From Pseudomonas sp. JAI120 (lineage in GTDB: Bacteria > Pseudomonadota > Gammaproteobacteria > Pseudomonadales > Pseudomonadaceae), in the NCBI RefSeq assembly GCF_014207255.1, contig NZ_JACHCZ010000001.1, positions 2,463,793-2,527,792 of the forward strand: DNA of 64,000 nt. The letters run 5' to 3'. Made by a program: the position numbers and the translations under genes. Below the pieces are notes generated by a model. That model had not been told where the DNA came from. It made no database searches and was given only the letters and a program-made list of their open reading frames with translations. Shown here piece after piece: positions 24,562-35,264 of the stretch. Each line of letters starts with the position of its first letter. Position 1 is the stretch's first letter.

Positions 24562-26865
24562 TTGAACATTTCCCACCTGCGCCGCTCGTTGTTGGCGCTG
24601 TCCGTCGCGGCTACCACTGCCACGGTCCATGCCGCACCCGCACCCGACCTGAATCACGACCTGAGCACAGGGGCATACAGCAGCTCCGGTGATGTTTTCA
24701 ATAACGCCACCTTCACCGGGACGTCGCAAAACGCAGGTGTAGATCTGATGAATGTGACCCTGGCGGGCAACCTGATCAACCAGGGCAACATCAACCTGAC
24801 GGCTGCGACCCCCACCGACTTCCCGTCCGGTATCGCCATGACCCTCAGTTCCAACGTCGGTGGCGACTTGGTAAATAATGGCGACATTACGGTGAGCGGC
24901 AACGCCGTCCTCGGGCTGGACCTGTATCTGGCAAATATCGCAGGTGAAGTGAACAACAACGGCAACATCACTGTGACTGGCGCAAATTCCGAAGGCATGG
25001 TGATCACCTCGACCCAGGCGCGCATCAATAACTCGGGCACTATCACCGCGCGTGGCATCGACTCTGCGGGTATCGACATCGAGAAGGCACGCTTTACGGG
25101 TCAGATGACAGGCGCTCCCTTCAAGAGTGATATCAACAACAGCGGGACTATCTCCGCTGACGGGGTCGGTATCCGCTTTCGCAGCCTCGACACCTCCGGC
25201 GGTTTCGACACCCTCTCCATCAGGCAAACAGGTGGCCTGATCGAAGGCGGCACCGCAGCCATTCTGGCGGACGACAATGCCTCCCCTTCGTATTTCTACT
25301 GGCAAGGTGGTCAGGTCAAGGGTGACCTGCTGGGCCTGAGTGGCGTGCTGGTGCAAGGGGACGCGATGTTCGATGGCTCGACCATCCGCGCCGGTTTCGT
25401 CGATATCGATGGTGGCCGCCTGACTCTGCTTCGCCCGCAGACCACGATCGTGGGCGACCTCGACATGGACAGCGACACTGCGCGCCTGCGCCTGCTGCTG
25501 GATAACAACACGCAGCCCAACACGCCGATCCTGAAAGTCACCGGCAATACCTTCTTCTCTCCAGGCAGCCAGATCGAACTGCAGGCTCGCTCCGACGACT
25601 TCCGCACGTCGACCCAGGGCACCCGCTACACCCTCATTAACTCTGGCACGTGGGAAGACCCGCAGAACCTGTCCGTGGTTTCCTCCTCGGCGCTGCTTGA
25701 GGTAAGGAACTTCGGCATCGAAGGCCAGGACGTGAAAGCCCTGGTTGCCACCCGCAGTGATGAGGTGATCACGCAAGACCTGCTGGGTGCCCGCGGTTCG
25801 CGCAACGCGGTGAACGCCATCACGCCGCTCAAGAACACGGTCCTGGGCCAGATGGACGAAAGCGACCCGGTATTCCAGCGTTTCGCCAACGCCGCCACCA
25901 GTGAAGAGCTGGCCAAGCTTGCCGAAACCCTGACCCCGGACGTCAGCCGTGGGGCGATCAACGCCGCCACCAACAGCCAAAACCTGGTCGCCAGTGCCAT
26001 CAACCGCCGTGCCAGCAAAGCGCGTAGCGGTCTGTCCTCCGGTGACGTCCTGGCAGAACAAGGCGTATGGCTGCAAGCGCTGTCCAGCGATGCCAACCAA
26101 GACAGCCGCCACGGTATCGACGGCTACGACGCCAACACCAATGGCATCGCCGTGGGTGCCGACGGCAAACTCAACACCGATACCACCGTGGGCCTGGCTT
26201 ACAGCTACCTGACCAGCGACGTCAAATCCGACCTGGGCAACAAAACCGACGTCAGCGGCCATGCACTGACCCTGTACGGCAACTGGACCCGTGACAACTT
26301 CTTTGTCGACACCTCGCTGATGTATGGCTGGAACGACAACGAGTCCAAACGCTATATCGCCGGCACCCGCGCCAAGGCCGACTACGACAGTGAGATCTTC
26401 GGCGTCAACGCACTGGCAGGCTACACGTTCCAGCTCGACAAGCAGTGGTTGCTGGAACCACAGGTCGGTGCGCGCTATGCCAACGTATCGATTGATTCGT
26501 ACCGTGAAAAAGGCAGCTCAGCCGCCCTCAACGTCGGCAGCCAGCGTTATGAAATCGGCGAAATGGGCCTGGGCGCTCGCCTGGCGGCCGCTTTTGACGT
26601 AGGTGCGGGCAGCCTGGAACCGGAAGCCAAGCTGATGGCCTGGCACGATTTCATCGGCGACAAGGCCGGTACCACCTCCACCTTCGTGCTCGGCGGTACC
26701 CCGTTCACCACCACCGGCGCGACACCGGCGCGCGACAGCTACGAGCTGGGACTGGGCGCGAACTACCGCGTGGGCGCGTGGAGCGTGGGAGGGATGTACA
26801 ACTACCTGACCAGCAGTGGTTTCGACGCCGACACCTTCACCGCGAATGTGCGTTACGACTTCTGA
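24562..26865 (+). CDS. Classical autotransporter (type Va secretion)
   Basis: 767 residues if started at the TTG at 24562, which is favoured by AAGGAT 6 bases upstream and by the signal peptide it creates (MNISHLRRSLLALSVAATTA then VHA|AP). The passenger, about 30-490, contains repeated N-N-x-G-x-I strands typical of a beta-helix. An autotransporter beta-barrel runs from about 500 (WLQALSSDANQDSR) to the C-terminal aromatic YDF. The passenger has no visible protease triad or lipase motif, so an adhesin-like or unknown role is likely. A strong bidirectional terminator follows. Confidence 0.9.
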   Translation: MNISHLRRSLLALSVAATTATVHAAPAPDLNHDLSTGAYSSSGDVFNNATFTGTSQNAGVDLMNVTLAGNLINQGNINLTAATPTDFPSGIAMTLSSNVGGDLVNNGDITVSGNAVLGLDLYLANIAGEVNNNGNITVTGANSEGMVITSTQARINNSGTITARGIDSAGIDIEKARFTGQMTGAPFKSDINNSGTISADGVGIRFRSLDTSGGFDTLSIRQTGGLIEGGTAAILADDNASPSYFYWQGGQVKGDLLGLSGVLVQGDAMFDGSTIRAGFVDIDGGRLTLLRPQTTIVGDLDMDSDTARLRLLLDNNTQPNTPILKVTGNTFFSPGSQIELQARSDDFRTSTQGTRYTLINSGTWEDPQNLSVVSSSALLEVRNFGIEGQDVKALVATRSDEVITQDLLGARGSRNAVNAITPLKNTVLGQMDESDPVFQRFANAATSEELAKLAETLTPDVSRGAINAATNSQNLVASAINRRASKARSGLSSGDVLAEQGVWLQALSSDANQDSRHGIDGYDANTNGIAVGADGKLNTDTTVGLAYSYLTSDVKSDLGNKTDVSGHALTLYGNWTRDNFFVDTSLMYGWNDNESKRYIAGTRAKADYDSEIFGVNALAGYTFQLDKQWLLEPQVGARYANVSIDSYREKGSSAALNVGSQRYEIGEMGLGARLAAAFDVGAGSLEPEAKLMAWHDFIGDKAGTTSTFVLGGTPFTTTGATPARDSYELGLGANYRVGAWSVGGMYNYLTSSGFDADTFTANVRYDF

Positions 26866-26881
26866 TCAACGTGTTCGTCTG

Positions 26882-26917
26882 AAACAACAAAGCCCGCTAA
26901 TGCGGGCTTTGTTGTTT
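26882..26917. terminator. Bidirectional terminator after autotransporter
   Basis: Perfect 16-bp stem (26882-26897 with 26102-type partner at 26902-26917) with TAAT loop and A-rich/T-rich flanks; works for either strand. Confidence 0.88.
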
Positions 26918-27047
26918 GAGGCTGATGGTAAAACCAATAAGCGTCTGGCGATGTCACCTGACTAACTGAATATCGCCAATACCATTGATGACGTGGAAAA
27001 GTCGCAAACACTCTGAATTTTTTAAAACAGATAGTTGCGGACCAATC

Positions 27048-28625
27048 CTACTCCCACTCAATCGTCGCCGGCGGCTTGCTCGACACGTCATAAGTAACGC
27101 GCGAAATACCTTCGATTTCATTGATGATACGGCCGCTGACGGTTTCCAGCAGTTCGTACGGCAGGTGCGCCCAACGGGCGGTCATGAAGTCGATGGTTTC
27201 CACGGCACGCAGGGCCACGACCCAGGCGTAACGACGGCCATCGCCGACCACGCCAACCGATTTCACCGGCTGGAACACCACGAAGGCCTGGCTGACCTTG
27301 TGGTACCAGTCGGCCTTGCGCAGTTCTTCGATGAAGATGTGGTCGGCACGACGCAGCAGGTCGGCGTATTCCTTCTTCACTTCACCGAGGATGCGCACGC
27401 CCAGGCCCGGGCCTGGGAATGGGTGGCGGTAGACCATGTCGTACGGCAGGCCGAGTTCCAGGCCAAGGCGGCGGACTTCGTCCTTGAACAGTTCGCGCAG
27501 TGGTTCTACCAGCTTGAGGTTCATTTCCTCAGGCAGACCACCCACGTTGTGGTGGGACTTGATCACGTGGGCCTTGCCGCTCTTGGCGCCGGCCGACTCG
27601 ATCACGTCGGGGTAGATGGTGCCTTGGGCGAGGTACTTGATGTTGTCCAGTTTGTTGGACTGGGCATCGAATACGTCGATGAAAGTGCGACCGATGATCT
27701 TGCGCTTCTTCTCCGGGTCGGACTCGCCGGCCAGGTTGTTCAGGAACTGCTCTTCGGCGTTGGCGCGGATCACCTTAACGCCCATGTTCTCGGCGAACAT
27801 GGCCATCACTTGCTCGCCTTCGTGCAGGCGCAGCAGGCCGTTGTCGACGAAAACGCAGGTCAGTTGGTCGCCGATGGCCTTGTGCAGCAGTGCCGCGACC
27901 ACGGAGGAGTCAACGCCGCCGGACAGGCCGAGCAGCACGTTGTCGGTGCCGACCTGGGCGCGCACGTTGGCGATGGCGTCTTCAGCGATTTTCGATGGGG
28001 TCCACAGGGCTTCACACTCGCAGATGTCGAGGATGAAGCGCGACAGAATGCGCCCGCCTTGCTTGGTGTGGGTCACTTCCGGGTGGAACTGCACGCCGTA
28101 GTAGCCGCGCTCATCGTTGAACATGCCGGCGATCGGGCAGCTTGGCGTGCTGGCCAGGATGTGGAAGTCTTCCGGCATCTTGGTGACCTTGTCACCGTGG
28201 CTCATCCATACATCGAGACCGAACAGGCCGTCGGCGTCGATGTGGTCTTCGATGCCGTCCAGCAGGCGGCTTTTGCCGACCACGTCGACACGGGCATAAC
28301 CGAATTCACGCAGCTCGGAACCTTCAACCTTGCCGCCCAGTTGCTCGGCCATGGTCTGCATGCCGTAGCAGATACCGAAGACCGGCACGCCCAGGTCAAA
28401 CACGGCTTGCGGGCAACGCGGGCTGTTGGCTTCGTGCACGGACTCGGGGCCACCGGCGAGGATGACGCCTTTCGGTGCGAATTCGCGGATCGCTTCGTCA
28501 TCCATGTCGAACGGGTGCAGTTCGCAGTACACGCCGATTTCACGCACGCGGCGGGCGATCAGCTGGGTGTACTGGGAACCGAAGTCGAGGATCAGGATGC
28601 GGTGGGCGTGAATGTCGAGGGCCAT
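27048..28625 (-). CDS. guaA: GMP synthase (glutamine-hydrolysing)
   Basis: 525 residues. It converts XMP to GMP. The N-terminal class I glutaminase has the Cys nucleophile in FGICYGMQ and the HPEV motif; the ATP pyrophosphatase domain has the PP-loop SGGVDSSV; the C-terminal dimerisation domain ends PPATIEWE, the standard terminus. It follows guaB after 81 bases that contain a strong hairpin, so the two form the guaBA operon. Confidence 0.98.
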   Translation of the reverse strand: MALDIHAHRILILDFGSQYTQLIARRVREIGVYCELHPFDMDDEAIREFAPKGVILAGGPESVHEANSPRCPQAVFDLGVPVFGICYGMQTMAEQLGGKVEGSELREFGYARVDVVGKSRLLDGIEDHIDADGLFGLDVWMSHGDKVTKMPEDFHILASTPSCPIAGMFNDERGYYGVQFHPEVTHTKQGGRILSRFILDICECEALWTPSKIAEDAIANVRAQVGTDNVLLGLSGGVDSSVVAALLHKAIGDQLTCVFVDNGLLRLHEGEQVMAMFAENMGVKVIRANAEEQFLNNLAGESDPEKKRKIIGRTFIDVFDAQSNKLDNIKYLAQGTIYPDVIESAGAKSGKAHVIKSHHNVGGLPEEMNLKLVEPLRELFKDEVRRLGLELGLPYDMVYRHPFPGPGLGVRILGEVKKEYADLLRRADHIFIEELRKADWYHKVSQAFVVFQPVKSVGVVGDGRRYAWVVALRAVETIDFMTARWAHLPYELLETVSGRIINEIEGISRVTYDVSSKPPATIEWE

Positions 28626-28659
28626 GAAATCAGTCTCGTCTAATGAATCAGAAACAACT

Positions 28660-28681
28660 CGGGGCTGAAAGAACAGCCCCG
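28660..28681 (-). other. Intercistronic hairpin between guaB and guaA
   Basis: 8-bp stem (28660-28667 with 28674-28681), 6-base loop. On the minus strand it is followed by AGTTGTTTC rather than a clean U-run, so it looks like a weak attenuator or mRNA stabiliser rather than a full terminator. Confidence 0.6.
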
Positions 28682-28706
28682 GTTACTTAACGTTTTGCTG
28701 GAAGCC

Positions 28707-30829
<2,123 letters not shown>

Positions 30830-30852
30830 GGGAGTCCTGCGGTGTGGCTTCT

Positions 30853-30930
30853 GGCGTCATCGCGGGCAAGCCCGGCTCCCACATTGGAATGCACTCAACT
30901 GTGGGAGCCGGGCTCGCCCGCGATGACGCC
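30853..30930. repeat. REPIN (inverted pair of REP sequences)
   Basis: Two 30-base arms (30853-30882 and 30901-30930) are reverse complements with one mismatch, separated by 18 bases. Arms start GGCGTCATCGCGGGC, the common Pseudomonas REP motif. It lies between convergent-like gene ends (tauE-type gene and the zinc-ribbon gene) and can form a long hairpin in RNA. Confidence 0.92.
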
Positions 30931-30966
30931 CGGGAGGACGGCAGCTTAATCCCTGAAGAAATCAGG

Positions 30967-31734
30967 TCAAGTGCTCAAGTACCGCCCAATCAATGCAACG
31001 CCACTGGCCAACACCAGCCAGGTCACCAACCGGACGAAGGCCTCACGGGACATGCGCATCGTCAGCCTGCGCCCACACCAGAGCCCCAGGGCCATCGCGG
31101 GCAGCAGGCACAGTGCCAACATCAGCAGCGGCCAATCAGCATACACCCCGGCGATCAGGAACAGGCTCAGGCGCACCACCGTGCTGCAACTGATCAACGC
31201 GCTTTGGGTGGCGCGTGCCGCGTCCTTGGGCAAACGGCTGTTCAGATAGATTGCATATAAAAAGCCACCACTGCCGAACAACGCCCCAAACAGCCCGCCC
31301 ACGGTGCCCATCGGGATCGACCACCCCGCCGCCAATTGCGTGGGCCGGGTTTTCACCGCCAGGCTGTAAATCGCATAGGCGCTGATAAACAGCCCCATCA
31401 ACAGCAGCAACAGATCCGAATGCAAATTGAGCAGAAACACCACACCCAGGGTGCAGCCAATCGCCATGCACGGCAGCAATCGCAGCAGCTCCGGCTTGTT
31501 CACGTCCCGTCGCGTTTGCAGCAGGCCGCCGAAGGCCGCGACAAAATCCAGCAGCACCAGCAACGGGATGATCTTCGACAGTGGCATAAACACAAGCAGG
31601 ACCGGCCCCGCCACCAGCGCCGTGCCGAATCCCGCGATGCCAAACACGATATAGGCCACGACGATGCCCAGGCCGATCACCAGCCAATCGAAACCACTAA
31701 ACGACCACTGATTCATCAGCTCAACCGGGCTCAT
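30967..31734 (-). CDS. TauE/SafE family membrane permease
   Basis: 255 residues with about seven to eight membrane segments and the family pattern of two similar halves (VFGIAGFGTALVAGP in the first, GTVGGLFGALFGSGG in the second). Members export or import sulfur anions or organic sulfonates; the substrate here cannot be told. The ATG at 31734 is chosen because AAGGA lies 7 bases upstream; an upstream in-frame ATG at 31764 lacks one. A divergent LysR gene probably controls it. Confidence 0.88.
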   Translation of the reverse strand: MSPVELMNQWSFSGFDWLVIGLGIVVAYIVFGIAGFGTALVAGPVLLVFMPLSKIIPLLVLLDFVAAFGGLLQTRRDVNKPELLRLLPCMAIGCTLGVVFLLNLHSDLLLLLMGLFISAYAIYSLAVKTRPTQLAAGWSIPMGTVGGLFGALFGSGGFLYAIYLNSRLPKDAARATQSALISCSTVVRLSLFLIAGVYADWPLLMLALCLLPAMALGLWCGRRLTMRMSREAFVRLVTWLVLASGVALIGRYLST

Positions 31735-31833
31735 GGGGTATTCCTTGTAGGAGATAGCCATCACTTTAGCCAGCGGCGAGGGTTGCGACTAATATCTTCA
31801 AAGTCCTCCACCCATCTCGAAAAGGCATGACGC

Positions 31834-32724
31834 GTGATTTCCACCCGCCAACTGCGTTACTTCGTCGAAATAGCCGACAGCGGCAGCTTCAGTGCTGCCG
31901 CCGAACGTTTGTTTGTCGCGCAATCGGCCCTGAGCCGGCAGATCAAGGAACTGGAAACCCAACTGCAAACCCCGCTGTTTGAACGCACCGCGCGCCAGCC
32001 CCGGCTGACCGCTGCCGGCGAAGCCTTTTATCCACGGGCGCGCAACCTGCTGGGTGAGCTGCACAAGGCCAGTGAAATGGCGACGCAGGTCGGCAATGGC
32101 CAACTCGGCACCCTGCGCCTCAGCCATTCGAGCACTGTGCCGATGAGCGGCGTGTTGCTGCAAGGCATCAGCACCTGGCTGGACCGCTGCCCCGGCGTGT
32201 CGATGGATATCGTCAAACTGTCGTCCGACGCGCAACTGGAAGACATCGCCGACGGTCGCTTGGACGTCGGGGTGCTGCGTTTGCCCGTGTTGCGCCAGCG
32301 CGAAGGTGTGCGGGTCATGCCTTTATACAGCGAGCAATTGCTGCTGGCCGTGCCTGCGAACCATAAGCTGTCGCGCAGCCAGGCCCCCATCGAACTGGAG
32401 CAATTGAAGGATGAAGCGTTTATCTCTATCCCCCATCCCCAGCGTGGCGGCTTGAGTTATCTGTCAGCCGAGTTGTGCATGCGTGCGGGATTTTTCCCCA
32501 AGGCTGCGCGGGTGATGTCACGCAAGACCACCCAGTTGCAACTGATCCAAGCCGGTTTCGGTATTGCCCTGTTACCAAAATCCATGAAAGACATCTCACC
32601 GGCCAACGTGCACTTCTTGCCCCTGGCCGACCCGGACTGCCTGAGCACCGTGGCCCTGGCCAGCCAGCAGTCACCGAGCGCGTTGGTGGAGCAATTCTGT
32701 CAAACGTTGCACGAATGCCTATAA
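31834..32724 (+). CDS. LysR-family transcriptional regulator
   Basis: 296 residues starting at GTG 31834. The N-terminal winged helix (MISTRQLRYFVEIADSGSFS, then AAERLFVAQSALSRQIKELE) is typical, followed by a LysR substrate domain to the end. It is divergent from the TauE/SafE permease with 99 bases between them, so that permease is the likely target. It reads in the same direction as xseA, 10 bases upstream of it, and may feed transcription into xseA. Confidence 0.92.
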   Translation: MISTRQLRYFVEIADSGSFSAAAERLFVAQSALSRQIKELETQLQTPLFERTARQPRLTAAGEAFYPRARNLLGELHKASEMATQVGNGQLGTLRLSHSSTVPMSGVLLQGISTWLDRCPGVSMDIVKLSSDAQLEDIADGRLDVGVLRLPVLRQREGVRVMPLYSEQLLLAVPANHKLSRSQAPIELEQLKDEAFISIPHPQRGGLSYLSAELCMRAGFFPKAARVMSRKTTQLQLIQAGFGIALLPKSMKDISPANVHFLPLADPDCLSTVALASQQSPSALVEQFCQTLHECL

Positions 32725-32734
32725 ACTGCCGCCC

Positions 32735-34114
32735 ATGATTAAAGATCCTTTTGCCCGCTTGGGCCTGGACCGCGAAGTCCTGACTGTCAGCCAACTCAAC
32801 GGCCGCGCGCGGGTGTTGCTGGAAGACGTGTTCACCAATATCTGGGTCGAAGGCGAGATCTCCAACCTCGCCCGCCCGGCCTCCGGCCATGTGTACTTCA
32901 CCCTCAAGGACAGCGGCGCCCAGGTGCGTTGCGCGCTGTTTCGCAATAACGCCGCGCGGGTCCGCCAGGCGTTGAAGGATGGCCTGGCGGTCAAGGTACG
33001 CGGCAAGGTCTCGCTGTTCGAGGGCCGTGGCGACTACCAGTTGATCCTCGATACCGTCGAGCCCGCCGGCGATGGTGCGCTGCGCCTGGCCTTCGATGCC
33101 CTGAAGGAAAAACTCAGCGCCGAAGGCCTGTTCAGTGCCGAACGCAAGGTGCCGCTGCCGGCACACCCTAGGCGCATTGGCATTATCAGCTCGCCTACCG
33201 GTGCGGTGATACGCGACATCATCAGTGTGTTCCGCCGTCGCGCGCCGAACGTCGAACTGACCTTGATCCCGACGGCCGTGCAAGGCCGCGAAGCGATCCC
33301 GCAGATTGTGCGGGCGTTGAAGCTGGCGGACGCCCGAGGCTTTGACGCGCTGATCCTGGCCCGTGGCGGCGGTTCGCTGGAAGACCTGTGGTGCTTCAAC
33401 GAAGAGGCCGTGGCCCGTGCGGTGGACGCTTGCGTGACACCGATCGTCAGCGCCGTCGGCCATGAGACCGATGTGTCCATCAGCGACTTTGTGGCGGACG
33501 TGCGCGCGCCTACCCCGTCCGCCGCTGCCGAGTTGCTGGCACCGGACGCCAGCCATCTGGTGCGCCAGGTGGAAAACCTGCATCGCCGCCTGGTGATGCT
33601 GATGCGCAATCGCCTGACCCACGACCGCCTGCGCCTGGAAGGCATGGCCCGGCGCCTGCGTCACCCCGGCGAACGTCTGCGCCAGCAAGCCCAGCGCCTG
33701 GATGACCTGGATATGCGCCTGCGCCGCGCCTTCGAGCGCAGCCTCAATACCCGTCGCGAACGCCTGATCCGCCTGGAAACCCGCCTCGCCGGCCAGCATC
33801 CGGGCCGCCAGTTGGCCCTGCTGCGCCAGCGCCTGGACAGCCTCGCCGAACGCCTGCCGCGTGCCATGCGCGAAGGCCTCAAGGCGCGTCGCCTGCAACT
33901 GCAAAGCCAGGTGCAGACGCTGCACGTGGTCAGCCCGCTGGCGACGCTGGGTCGTGGCTACAGCATCTTGCTCGACGAGCGCGGCCAGGCCATCCGCAAC
34001 GCCGCGCAAACCCAAACCGGCCAACGTCTCACCGCGCGCCTCGGTGAAGGTCAATTGCAAGTGCGGGTGGAAGATAACCACCTGACACCCGTCACCCTTT
34101 CGTTATTGGATTGA
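32735..34114 (+). CDS. xseA: Exodeoxyribonuclease VII large subunit
   Basis: 459 residues. The N-terminal OB-fold domain (INVWVEGEIS-like NIWVEGEISNLARP, SGHVYFTLKD) binds DNA; the catalytic domain has RIGIISSPTGAVIRD and ARGGGSLEDLW; a long Arg/Leu coiled-coil at about 285-400 wraps the small subunit. It degrades single-stranded DNA to oligonucleotides. Its stop is 3 bases from the next ATG, so the peptidase gene is co-transcribed. xseB is not in the window. Confidence 0.97.
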   Translation: MIKDPFARLGLDREVLTVSQLNGRARVLLEDVFTNIWVEGEISNLARPASGHVYFTLKDSGAQVRCALFRNNAARVRQALKDGLAVKVRGKVSLFEGRGDYQLILDTVEPAGDGALRLAFDALKEKLSAEGLFSAERKVPLPAHPRRIGIISSPTGAVIRDIISVFRRRAPNVELTLIPTAVQGREAIPQIVRALKLADARGFDALILARGGGSLEDLWCFNEEAVARAVDACVTPIVSAVGHETDVSISDFVADVRAPTPSAAAELLAPDASHLVRQVENLHRRLVMLMRNRLTHDRLRLEGMARRLRHPGERLRQQAQRLDDLDMRLRRAFERSLNTRRERLIRLETRLAGQHPGRQLALLRQRLDSLAERLPRAMREGLKARRLQLQSQVQTLHVVSPLATLGRGYSILLDERGQAIRNAAQTQTGQRLTARLGEGQLQVRVEDNHLTPVTLSLLD

Positions 34115-34117
34115 TTG

Positions 34118-34939
34118 ATGCCTCGTCTCTTTAGTGTGTTGTTGCTGCTATGCCTCACCGTTAACGCCCATGCCGACAGCTATATCAGCCGTACACTGAA
34201 CAAGCCGGTGCCGGGCGGCGTCGCGGTGGTTGAGCTGGGCCCTTCGGCCGCCGCGCCGAAAGCCACGTACCAAGGCAAACCGGTGCTGGTGGTGAAGGAG
34301 CAGGACAACTGGCTGGCGATTGTCGGCATCCCGCTGACGGTCAAGCCGGGCAACGAGCGCATCAGCAGCGGCGGGCGCAACCTGCCGTTTATCGTTGGTT
34401 ACAAGAAGTACCCCGAACAACGCATCACCTTGAAGAACAAAAGCCAGGTCAACCCCGACCCGGCGCAACTCAAGCGCATCGAGGGCGAGTTGGCCGTACA
34501 GCTCAAGGCCTATCGCAGTTTCAGCCCGAACCTGCCGAGCAACCTGGTGCTGGACAAACCGGTGAACGGTCCGCTGTCGAGCAAGTTTGGCGTGCGCCGC
34601 TTCTTCAACGGTGAAGAGCGCAATCCCCATTCGGGCCTGGACTTCGCGGTGCCGGCCGGTACGCCGATCAAGACGCCGGCAAACGGTAAGGTAATTCTGG
34701 TCGGCAACTATTTCTTCAACGGCAACACCGTGTTCGTCGACCACGGCCAGGGCTTTATCAGCATGTTCTGCCACATGTCGAAGATCGACGTGAAGGTCGG
34801 CCAGCAACTGGTGCGCGGCGCAGTAGTGGGCAAAGTCGGTTCGACCGGCCGCGCGACCGGGCCGCATATGCATTGGAATGTCAGCCTGAACGATGCGCGA
34901 GTCGACCCGGCGATTTTCATCGGGGCCTTCCAACCGTGA
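34118..34939 (+). CDS. M23-family metallopeptidase (LysM-less periplasmic endopeptidase)
   Basis: 273 residues. A signal peptide ends NAHA (about residue 19). An N-terminal beta domain (about 20-140) precedes the M23 domain, which shows the zinc ligands in NPHSGLDF and the catalytic HMHW pair (GPHMHWNV). It should cleave peptidoglycan cross-links in the periplasm. The start at 34118 follows xseA immediately; an in-frame TTG just before it is not needed. No LysM domain or coiled coil is present. Confidence 0.92.
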   Translation: MPRLFSVLLLLCLTVNAHADSYISRTLNKPVPGGVAVVELGPSAAAPKATYQGKPVLVVKEQDNWLAIVGIPLTVKPGNERISSGGRNLPFIVGYKKYPEQRITLKNKSQVNPDPAQLKRIEGELAVQLKAYRSFSPNLPSNLVLDKPVNGPLSSKFGVRRFFNGEERNPHSGLDFAVPAGTPIKTPANGKVILVGNYFFNGNTVFVDHGQGFISMFCHMSKIDVKVGQQLVRGAVVGKVGSTGRATGPHMHWNVSLNDARVDPAIFIGAFQP

Positions 34940-35264
34940 ATAAACCGATTGCGCGCCCGATAACGGTCGCGCAATTTAATCTAGCCTCGGCGTCATTCCC
35001 AACCATAAAATCCCGTTTCATACGCAGATAAAAGAACTTCTCTCAATTTTTAGCGACTGCTTGCCATCTTTCACCCCGGCGGTTAGGGTTGAGCTTATGA
35101 AAACCTCTCACACCCTCATTCAGCTCCGCCAGCACCGCAGCCTGTGCCTTGTCAGCGCACGACTGCCAGGCTGAATCGATCTGCCTCGTCTTTAAAGCTG
35201 TATCCCCAATAACAGTTCTACGGCAGGCCGCCTTTTCTCGGCCCCTACAACAAAGGATTTCCCG
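34940..35264. other. leuA upstream region
   Basis: 325 bases. It contains a possible leader ORF (35097-35174) and a 5-bp GC hairpin just before the leuA ribosome site (GGCCG...CGGCC near 35229-35246). No clear rho-independent terminator follows the leader ORF. An inverted GCGCG...CGCGC run near 34951-34974 may help end the peptidase transcript, but it has no U-run. Confidence 0.45.
35097..35174 (+). CDS. Possible 25-residue leader peptide of leuA
   Basis: A short ATG frame with five Leu codons out of 25 (ends LCLVSARLPG) lying 90 bases before leuA. Leader peptides rich in the end-product amino acid control leu operons by attenuation in several gamma-proteobacteria. Here the Leu codons are spread out and no strong terminator follows, so this is a candidate only. 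Confidence 0.35.
   Translation: MKTSHTLIQLRQHRSLCLVSARLPG

Noticed and set aside
26946..26978. 7-base inverted repeat TGGCGAT...ATCGCCA downstream of guaA
   Set aside because: Short, long loop and no U-tract; chance is likely.
34940..35264. Classical leu attenuator with terminator
   Set aside because: No stem followed by a U-run is found between the candidate leader and leuA; only a weak GC hairpin is present.
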